A stretch of DNA of 64,000 bases from a bacterium (GTDB lineage Bacteria > Desulfobacterota > Binatia > HRBIN30 > CADEER01): NCBI GenBank assembly GCA_019637795.1, contig JAHBUY010000002.1, positions 806,001 to 870,000 on the forward strand, in the 5' to 3' direction. The notes beneath the pieces are model-generated. The model was not told the origin of the DNA and ran no database searches. It was given only the letters and a program-made list of their open reading frames with translations. Position numbers and translations under genes: made by a program. This document shows positions 42,890 to 49,201 of the stretch, one piece after another. The stretch's first letter is position 1; the number at the start of each line of letters is the position of its first letter.

Positions 42890-44098
42890 TCAGCGGTCGC
42901 ACTCGCCGCCGATCATGTTGACCATGCCGAAGGTGGTGATGATGTCGGCGACCATGTGGCCCTTCAGCATCGCGCCCAGGGCGCCCATGCTGTAGAAGCA
43001 CGGCGGGCGGACGCGGCAGCGGTACGGACGACCGCTGCCGTCGCTGACGATGTAGAAGCCGAGCTCGCCGTTGCCGCCCTCGACCGCCTGGTAGACCTCG
43101 CCCGCCGGCACCTTGGCGCCCTCCATGATGAGCTTGAAGTGGTGCATCAGCCCCTCGATGGAGGTGTAGACCCGGTGCTTCTCCGGCAGCACGTAGCGCG
43201 GATCGTCGATGCGGATCGGCCCGTCCGGCAACTCGCGCAGACCCTGCTCGACGATGCGCATGCTCTGCTCGATCTCGTTCACGCGCACCAGGAAGCGGTC
43301 GTAGTTGTCGCCCGTCGCGCCGAGCGGGATCTCGAAGTCGAAGCGCTCGTAACCGGAGTAGGGCTGCGCCTTGCGCACGTCGTAGGCGACGCCGGCGGCG
43401 CGCAGCAGCGGACCGGTGACGCCGTAGCTGATCGCCTCCTCGGCCGAGATGATGCCGACGCCCGACATGCGATCGTAGAAGATGCGGTTGCGGGTCAGCA
43501 GCTTGTCGCAGTCGTCGAGCACGCCGCGCAGGTTCGTGAAGGCGGCGGCGACGCGCTCCCTGATGTCGAACGGCAGGTCGCGGGTCACGCCGCCGATGCG
43601 GGTGTAGGAGATCGTCAGCCGCGCCCCGGTCACCGCCTCGACGATGTCCCACAGGAACTCGCGCGATTCGTTGGTGAGGAAGCCGACGGTCTGCGCCCCC
43701 GCCTCCGCGGCGCCCATGCCGAGGCAGGTCAGGTGATCGCAGATGCGCGAGATCTCGCTCATGATGACGCGGATCACCTGGCAGCGCGGCGGCACCTCGA
43801 TGCCGCACAGGCGCTCGACGCCGAGGATGAAGCCGACGTTGTTGATCAGCGGCGAGACGTAGTTGAGCCGGTCGGTGTAGGGGATCGCCTGCGTCCAGGT
43901 CCCCTGCTCGATCATCTTCTCGAAGCCGCGGTGCAGGTAGCCGACCTCGGTGTCGCAGGCGAGGATCACCTCGCCGTCGAGCTTGAGATTGAACTTGATC
44001 GTGCCATGGGTCGCCGGATGGGCCGGGCCCATCTGGATGTCCATGATCTCTTCCGACGGGTCGACCTCGATCGAGAAGCGCTGCTCGACGGCGGCCAT
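42890..44098 (-). CDS. nuoD: NADH-quinone oxidoreductase subunit D
   Basis: The 402-residue 49-kDa-type subunit lines the quinone pocket. It has QMGPAHPATHGTIKF (about 36 to 50) with the quinone-binding His, EVGYLHRGFEKMIE (about 65 to 78), ISRICDHLTCLG (about 127 to 138) and the C-terminal TFGMVNMIGGECDR. ATG 44098 shares one base with the nuoC stop. Its direct partner NuoB is not encoded at the locus. Confidence 0.96.
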   Translation of the reverse strand: MAAVEQRFSIEVDPSEEIMDIQMGPAHPATHGTIKFNLKLDGEVILACDTEVGYLHRGFEKMIEQGTWTQAIPYTDRLNYVSPLINNVGFILGVERLCGIEVPPRCQVIRVIMSEISRICDHLTCLGMGAAEAGAQTVGFLTNESREFLWDIVEAVTGARLTISYTRIGGVTRDLPFDIRERVAAAFTNLRGVLDDCDKLLTRNRIFYDRMSGVGIISAEEAISYGVTGPLLRAAGVAYDVRKAQPYSGYERFDFEIPLGATGDNYDRFLVRVNEIEQSMRIVEQGLRELPDGPIRIDDPRYVLPEKHRVYTSIEGLMHHFKLIMEGAKVPAGEVYQAVEGGNGELGFYIVSDGSGRPYRCRVRPPCFYSMGALGAMLKGHMVADIITTFGMVNMIGGECDR

Positions 44099-44604
44099 CA
44101 GAACTTCCACCCCGTTTCGATGGGATCGCGTTCGGGCACCAGCGGCTGGCGTTTGTTCACCGGGTAGTCGCGGCGCAGGGGATGGCCGACGAACTCCTCG
44201 TACATCAGGATGCGGCGCGGATCCGGGTGGCCGACGAAGCGGATGCCCATCATGTCCCAGCACTCGCGCTCGGCCCAGTTGGCCAGCTTCCACAACGGCG
44301 TCAGCGAGTGCACCCAGGCGTCGGTCTCGACGACCCGGATCTTCACCCGCAGGCGGTGGTTCTGCGGCAGCGAGTAGAGGTGGTAGACGACCGCGAAGCG
44401 CGGCGACTGGCCGAGGTAGTCGACCGCGGTGACGTCCATCAGGAAGTTGAACGCGAATTCCGGCCGGTCGCGCAGGGCGCCGAATATCTCCAGGGCGTCG
44501 TCGCGGTGGATCTCGAGCGTCGCCTCGCCGTGCGCCGCGTCGGCGGCGCGGACGCGCTCGCCGAACGTCTGGCGCAGGCTGGCCACCATCTCGTCGGCGT
44601 TCAT
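44098..44604 (-). CDS. nuoC: NADH-quinone oxidoreductase subunit C
   Basis: The 168-residue 30-kDa-type subunit has VTAVDYLG (about 55 to 62), VVYHLYSLPQNHRLRVK (about 69 to 85) and the signature ERECWDMMGIRFVGHPDPRR (about 112 to 131). ATG 44604 overlaps the nuoA stop by four bases; the alternative longer frame is nuoA-derived noise. Confidence 0.96.
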   Translation of the reverse strand: MNADEMVASLRQTFGERVRAADAAHGEATLEIHRDDALEIFGALRDRPEFAFNFLMDVTAVDYLGQSPRFAVVYHLYSLPQNHRLRVKIRVVETDAWVHSLTPLWKLANWAERECWDMMGIRFVGHPDPRRILMYEEFVGHPLRRDYPVNKRQPLVPERDPIETGWKF

Positions 44605-44957
44605 TCCCACTGCAGCGCCCCCTTGCGCCACTCGTAGAGCAGGCCGATGACCGCCACGAAGAGGAAGATGGCCATCGCCGCGAAACCGCCCCAGCCGAGC
44701 TGCCGGAAGACGACCGCGTATGGGTACATGAACACCACTTCGACGTCGAAGACGATGAACAGGATGGCGGTCAGGTAGAACTTGACCGAGAACCGACCCC
44801 AGGCCGAGCCGCTGGGCTCGTTGCCGCACTCGAACGCCTCGAGCTTGGTGGCGGTCTTGTTGCGCGGGCTGAGAAAGCGATTCACGTTCACCATGACGGT
44901 GACGACGATCAGCGCCAGCGCGAAGGTGATGAGCACCGGGATGTACTGAGCGAGCAT
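44601..44957 (-). CDS. nuoA: NADH-quinone oxidoreductase subunit A
   Basis: The 118-residue subunit has three membrane helices and the conserved KLEAFECGNEPSGSAWGRFS (about 38 to 57), with the TM1-TM2 loop that reaches the quinone site, then FYLTAILFIVFDVEVVFMYP. It is the first gene of the unit. The next gene is nuoC, not nuoB, with a four-base overlap. Confidence 0.96.
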   Translation of the reverse strand: MLAQYIPVLITFALALIVVTVMVNVNRFLSPRNKTATKLEAFECGNEPSGSAWGRFSVKFYLTAILFIVFDVEVVFMYPYAVVFRQLGWGGFAAMAIFLFVAVIGLLYEWRKGALQWE

Positions 44958-44999
44958 GGGGCGACGAGTCGGTTAGGGCAGAAAAGCGACCATCGTGCA

Positions 45000-45026
45000 G
45001 TTATGAAATGCCCTGGAAGGAGTCAA
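45000..45026 (-). promoter_or_regulatory. Candidate promoter of the nuo operon
   Basis: On the minus strand TTGACT (45021-45026) and CATAAC (45000-45005) are spaced 15 bp, about 40 bp upstream of nuoA. The -35 match is good (five of six) and the short spacer is suboptimal. Confidence 0.3.
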
Positions 45027-45082
45027 CCTATGCCGACGGGCGGCACCCCGGCGGCGCCAGGGCGTGGACGCGCCAATGGTGG

Positions 45083-46060
45083 CTACGCTTCGACCTCGAA
45101 GCCCATCTCGCTGACCATCGACTGGGCGTCGCGGTAGGCCTGGCCCGGGGTGGTCAGGTAGCCGTCGACGAAGATCGAGTTGGCGACGTGCAGGGCGAGG
45201 GGCCGGAACCAGCCGAGGTTGCCCTCGCCGCCGCCGGCCAGGCGGATCTCGGCCGCCGGGTTGGTGAGGCGAAAGAGGCAGAGCGCGCGCAGGCAGTCGA
45301 GCGGGCTCAGCTCGTGGCGGTCCGCGAACGGCGTGCCCTCGATCGGGATCAGGAAATTGACCGGCAGGGAGTCGACCTGCAGATCGCGCAGGGCGAAGGC
45401 GAGGTCGATGACGTCTTCCGCGGTCTCGCCCATGCCGAGAATGCCGCCGCAGCAGGTCGCGAGGCCGGCGCGGCGCACCGCCTCGACGGTGCGGACGCGG
45501 TCCTCGTAGGTGTGGGTGGTGCAGATCTGGCCGTGGTGGCGGGCGCTGGTGTTGAGGTTGTGATTGACGAAGTCGATGCCGGCGGCCTTGAGGCTGCGCG
45601 CCTGCTGCTCGTCCATCAGGCCGGCCGAGACGCAGAGCTCGATCTCCGGCTGCTCGGCCTTGATGGCGCGGGCCGCGGCGCAGAAGCGGTCGATGTCGTT
45701 GGCGCTCGGGCCGCGGCCGCTCGTCACCATGCAGAAGCGCCGCGCCCCGGCAGCGGTTGCACGGCGTGATCCGGCCAGCAGCTCGTCCACGGACTCGAGG
45801 CGGTAGCGGGGGATGTCGGCCTCGGACACCGCCGATTGCGAGCAGTAGTGGCAGTCCTCGGGGCACAGCCCGCTGCGCGCGTTGCGCAACTGGCACAGCT
45901 TCACCCGCTTGCCGCAATGGCGCTCGCGCACCCGCGCCGTCGCCCGCAGCAGCGCCGGCACCTCGTCGTCGCCGGCCGCGAGCACGCGTCGCGCCGCCTC
46001 TCGGTCGAGCGCGCCGCCGCCGAGCACCAGGTCCGCGAGCTCGTCAGCCCAATGGGTCAT
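45083..46060 (-). CDS. bioB: Biotin synthase
   Basis: The 325-residue radical-SAM enzyme inserts sulfur into dethiobiotin to make biotin. The [4Fe-4S] motif is CPEDCHYC (C66, C70, C73), followed by FCMVTSGRGPS, SAGLMDEQQA, NHNLNTS and CCGGILGMGET, and the PVNFLIPIEGTPF region near the auxiliary cluster site. ATG 46060 gives the normal length. It is followed by the nuo operon after 125 bp. No other biotin gene is adjacent. Its 5' gap, shared with the divergent Smr gene, is filled by inverted-repeat element D. Confidence 0.96.
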   Translation of the reverse strand: MTHWADELADLVLGGGALDREAARRVLAAGDDEVPALLRATARVRERHCGKRVKLCQLRNARSGLCPEDCHYCSQSAVSEADIPRYRLESVDELLAGSRRATAAGARRFCMVTSGRGPSANDIDRFCAAARAIKAEQPEIELCVSAGLMDEQQARSLKAAGIDFVNHNLNTSARHHGQICTTHTYEDRVRTVEAVRRAGLATCCGGILGMGETAEDVIDLAFALRDLQVDSLPVNFLIPIEGTPFADRHELSPLDCLRALCLFRLTNPAAEIRLAGGGEGNLGWFRPLALHVANSIFVDGYLTTPGQAYRDAQSMVSEMGFEVEA

Positions 46061-46081
46061 TGTCGGGCGCCTACCAGAAAT

Positions 46082-46177
46082 CCGCCGATGAGCACAGATG
46101 ACCAGTCGCGAACGGTCGATCGGACGCGATCGCGCATCATCGGTGTTCATCGGCGGCCATCTGTGTTCATCTGTGTC
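46082..46177. repeat. Inverted-repeat element D between bioB and the Smr gene
   Basis: Arms CCGCCGATGAGCACAGAT (46082-46099) and, inverted, ATCGGTGTTCATCGGCGG (46139-46156) match at 16 of 18 positions. Extra CATCTGTG-type direct units (46159-46177) follow the right arm. The element spans nearly the whole 122-bp divergent gap and its right end lies about 6 bases before the Smr start codon. Confidence 0.6.
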
Positions 46178-46182
46178 CCGCG

Positions 46183-46524
46183 ATGCCGCTCGACGAGATC
46201 CGCCGCCTCATTCGCGAGGCCCTCGGCGTCATGCCGACGCTCGATCTGCACGGGCTCGGCGTGAAAGCGGCGTTGCACGCCACCGAGGACTTCTTGCGCG
46301 ACGCGCAGGAGGACGGGCTCGGGTCGGTGCGGATCATCTACGGCAAGGGCCGCCGCAGCCCGGGTGGCCGCGGCGTCCTGCGCGAGGTGATCCCGCGCTG
46401 GCTCGACGGCGATGGGCGCGTGTACGTCCGCCGCTGGGAGCGCTGTCCCGACCCCAGCGGGGCCGACGGCGGCATGATCGTCTGGGTGCGGGAGCTGCCG
46501 GACGATGAGGACGGAGAGGGCTGA
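46183..46524 (+). CDS. Smr (MutS2-type small MutS-related) domain protein
   Basis: The 113-residue protein is essentially one Smr domain: TLDLHGLGVKAALHATEDFL (about 19 to 38), IIYGKGRRSPGGRGVLREV (about 51 to 69) and the C-terminal GGMIVWVREL. Smr domains bind and nick branched or RNA substrates; stand-alone copies have varied roles in RNA quality control. The LDLHG and GKG motifs are intact. No ribosome-binding site is seen before ATG 46183, which abuts repeat element D. Confidence 0.88.
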   Translation: MPLDEIRRLIREALGVMPTLDLHGLGVKAALHATEDFLRDAQEDGLGSVRIIYGKGRRSPGGRGVLREVIPRWLDGDGRVYVRRWERCPDPSGADGGMIVWVRELPDDEDGEG

Positions 46525-46548
46525 GCGCGGACGGGCCAGGCTCGCCGG

Positions 46549-48189
46549 TCACCCGCGCAGGACCTGGCCGGCGGCGGCGCCGGTCAGCTCGCCCCGTTCG
46601 ACCGCGACGGCGCCGTTGACGATCACCGCTTCGATGCCGTCGGCCTTGGTGAGCAGGCGCGGGCCCCCGCCGGGGAGGTCGTAGACGAGCTTGGTCTCGC
46701 GGTCGATGACGCGCGTTGGATCGACCAGCACCACGTCGGCGAACCACCCTTCGACCAGGCGGCCGCGCTCCTTGATGCCGAAGAGCTCGGCGGGCGCGGC
46801 GGTGAGCTTGCGCACCGCGCGCTCGAGCGGCATCAGGCCGCGCTCGCGGATCCAGCGGCCGAGGAAGTAGGTCGCATAGGCGTGGTCGGCGAGCAGCGTC
46901 AGGTGGGCGCCGGCGTCGGAGAGGCCGATGAGGAAGTCGTCGTCGAGCAGCGCCGGTTTCCGCTGCATGTCGCCCGCCAGGCAGTAGCTGAATTCCATCT
47001 GCAGGTCGTCCTCGAGGGCGATGTCGAAGAAGACGTCGAACGGATCGCCGCCGCGCGCCGCCGCCACCGCGGCGACCGACTGGCCGATCAGCGGCTGCAG
47101 CGCCGGCTTCTCGGCGAGCTGCACCTTGACCCCGTCCCAGTCGCCCTTGAACAGGCGGTAGCCCTGGATCTCGCCGGTGACGTCGCGGCGGAAGGCGGCG
47201 CGGAACGCGGGATCGGCGAAGATGCGCGGCAGATCGGCCCTGGCGGCCTGCATCACCCGCTCCCAGCTCGGCAACTGCTCGAAGATGCCCATCGCCGAGA
47301 GCTTGAAGTCGGTCATGGTCGGCCGGCAGCTCGTCTGTGGCCGCAGTTGCAGTCCCTCCTGGCGCGCCGCCGCCAGCTTCTCCGCCGCCTCGGGGCGCAG
47401 GGCGCTCAGGAAAGTGACCGGACGGCCGCTGCGCCGCGCCGCCTCGATGCTGACGTCGACGTCGGTGAGGTGTTTGGCGGTGATCTGCACCGCGCCGCGC
47501 CCGAACTCGCGCAGCACGGCGGCGAGCCCGATCACCTCGTCGTCCTCGGCGCAGCGGCTGGGCACCGGGCGGCCGTCGCCGCCGAAGTGCGTCGGCGCCT
47601 GCGAGGTCGAGAAGCCGAGGGCGCCGGCGCGCATGCCCTGGCGCAACAGGTCCTGCATGCGCGCCAGCTCGTCGGGCGTCGCGCCGCGCTCGGCGGCGGC
47701 GTCGTCGAGCACGTAGAAGCGCAGCGCCGAGTGGCCGAACAGCGAGCCGACGTTGAGCACCGGCTTCATGGCGGCGACCGCGTCGAGATACTCGGGGAAG
47801 GTTTCCCAGTCCCAGGTGATGCCCTGGCGCAGCGCCGGCAGGCTCATGCCCTCGACCCGCTCGAGCATGCGCATGATGCGGTCGCGCCCGCTCGGCGCGC
47901 AGGGCGCCAGGGTGAAGCCGCAGTTGCCCATGACGACGCTGGTGACGCCGTTCCAGCACGACGGCGTCAGGGCGTGATCCCAACAGATCTGCGCGTCGTA
48001 ATGGGTGTGCGGGTCGATGAAGCCGGGGCAGACGGCGAGGCCGGCGGCGTCGATCTCGCGCTGCCCGACGCCCGCCTTGCCGCCGATCTGGGTCAGGCGT
48101 TCGCCGTCGATCGCGACGTCGCCGGTGCGCCCCGGCTCGCCGCTGCCGTCGATGATCGTGCCGCCGCGGATGACCAGATCGTGTGGCAT
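46549..48189 (-). CDS. N-acyl-D-amino-acid deacylase family amidohydrolase (paralogue)
   Basis: The 546-residue protein has the same plan as the deacylase at 10792-12483: HDLVIRGGTIIDGSGEPGRT, the metal motif PGFIDPHTHYDAQICWD (about 55 to 71), [16 protein letters not shown] with the Cys ligand (about 81 to 96), THFGGDGRPVPSR and SDAGAHLTLL with the catalytic Asp (about 424 to 433). It should act on N-acyl-D-amino acids or related amides. The ATG at 48189 is followed by a textbook start (MPHDLVIRGG) with a GGAGGAG site. It converges with the Smr gene across 24 bp. Confidence 0.88.
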   Translation of the reverse strand: MPHDLVIRGGTIIDGSGEPGRTGDVAIDGERLTQIGGKAGVGQREIDAAGLAVCPGFIDPHTHYDAQICWDHALTPSCWNGVTSVVMGNCGFTLAPCAPSGRDRIMRMLERVEGMSLPALRQGITWDWETFPEYLDAVAAMKPVLNVGSLFGHSALRFYVLDDAAAERGATPDELARMQDLLRQGMRAGALGFSTSQAPTHFGGDGRPVPSRCAEDDEVIGLAAVLREFGRGAVQITAKHLTDVDVSIEAARRSGRPVTFLSALRPEAAEKLAAARQEGLQLRPQTSCRPTMTDFKLSAMGIFEQLPSWERVMQAARADLPRIFADPAFRAAFRRDVTGEIQGYRLFKGDWDGVKVQLAEKPALQPLIGQSVAAVAAARGGDPFDVFFDIALEDDLQMEFSYCLAGDMQRKPALLDDDFLIGLSDAGAHLTLLADHAYATYFLGRWIRERGLMPLERAVRKLTAAPAELFGIKERGRLVEGWFADVVLVDPTRVIDRETKLVYDLPGGGPRLLTKADGIEAVIVNGAVAVERGELTGAAAGQVLRG

Positions 48190-48279
48190 GGGACTGACTC
48201 CTCCGCTGTCATGGGTGCCGTGGAGCGCCCCCGCTTGTCAAACACTCGTTTGGGTGCGGCGGCCGTCGGCCCGCGGCGG

Positions 48280-48927
48280 TCAGCCATCGGCAAGCAGCGG
48301 CGGCAGCTCGCGGGGGTGCTCGATGAGGACGTCGACGCCGGCGATGCGCAGCTCGTCGCGGCTGCGCAGCCCCCAGGCGCAGCCGACGGTGCGCGCGCCG
48401 AAGCGCCTGCCCGTCTCGACGTCCACCGCGCTGTCGCCCACCATCCACACCGCCGGCGCGCCGCCGACGCTGGCGACGACGTGGGCGATGGTCGCCGGAT
48501 CGGGTTTGCTGACGGGCAGGGCGTCGCCACCGACCACCGCCGCGAACAGGCCGCGGATCGCCAGCCCCTCGGCGATGCGGTCGAGAAACGTCTGCGGCTT
48601 GTTGCTGAGGATCGCCAGCACGTGCCCTGGCGCCAGCGCCTCCAGCGCCGGCCGGATGCCGTCGTAGAGCGTCGTCGTGTCGAGGCAGCAGTCGGTGTAG
48701 TGGGCGCGGAAGCGCAGGTAGAGCGGCTCGATGCGGCCGGGATCGTCGCTGTCGATGGCGCGCGCGATCAGGCGGCGCACGCCGTGGCCGACCCAGGACT
48801 TCACGTCGGCCGGCGCCGCCGCCGGCAGACCCGCCTCGGCCAGGCTGCGGTTCAGCCCGGTGGCGATGTCGCGCCAGGTGTCGGCCAGCGTGCCGTCGAA
48901 GTCGAAGATGACGAGGGGGCGGGACAT
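48280..48927 (-). CDS. HAD-family hydrolase, phosphoglycolate phosphatase-like
   Basis: The 215-residue protein has HAD motif I FDFDGTLADT (about 8 to 17), motif II LSNKPQ (Ser about 106), motif III with the SKPDP Lys (about 139 to 143) and motif IV WMVGDSAVDVETG (about 159 to 171). A helical cap lies between motifs I and II. It resembles Gph-type phosphatases that clear 2-phosphoglycolate, though other sugar phosphates are possible. ATG 48927 is the likely start. It is divergent from the CocE-type gene across 274 bp. Confidence 0.9.
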   Translation of the reverse strand: MSRPLVIFDFDGTLADTWRDIATGLNRSLAEAGLPAAAPADVKSWVGHGVRRLIARAIDSDDPGRIEPLYLRFRAHYTDCCLDTTTLYDGIRPALEALAPGHVLAILSNKPQTFLDRIAEGLAIRGLFAAVVGGDALPVSKPDPATIAHVVASVGGAPAVWMVGDSAVDVETGRRFGARTVGCAWGLRSRDELRIAGVDVLIEHPRELPPLLADG

Positions 48928-49085
48928 GGCTGGCGCGAACGGAACGGGGCTGGCCCTGGCCCACCGGGCGACACGCCGTCGCCAGCCGGAGGAGCCGGGC
49001 TGGGTCGTACCTACCCGGCGATGCCTCGCATCGCCAGCGGGCCGGGGCGCCCGCGCGGCACCGCCTTCCATGACCAAAGCGTGGT

Positions 49086-49135
49086 TTGACATAGATCCGC
49101 CGCGTCCATACCGTCGGCCGATCCGTACTGATCGG
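49086..49135 (+). promoter_or_regulatory. Candidate promoter and operator of the CocE-type gene
   Basis: A perfect -35 TTGACA (49086-49091) precedes a weak -10 TACCGT (49109-49114) at 17 bp. Overlapping the start region, CCGATC (49118-49123) and GATCGG (49130-49135) form a 6-bp dyad. The unit lies in the gap shared with the divergent HAD gene and points to the CocE-type gene. Confidence 0.45.
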
Positions 49136-49201
49136 TATCGACTGTGGACGGGCGGGCGGTTCGGGAACGAATTCGCGCGCGCGCTTCACCTGGGGGGACG
49201 T

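Noticed and set aside
38861-44957. Reading the nuo set as a hydrogenase- or Fpo-type complex
   Set aside because: NuoE with its [2Fe-2S] ligands, and standard NuoC and NuoD sequences, point to NADH dehydrogenase-type complex I; no hydrogenase Cys motifs are present in the NuoD protein.
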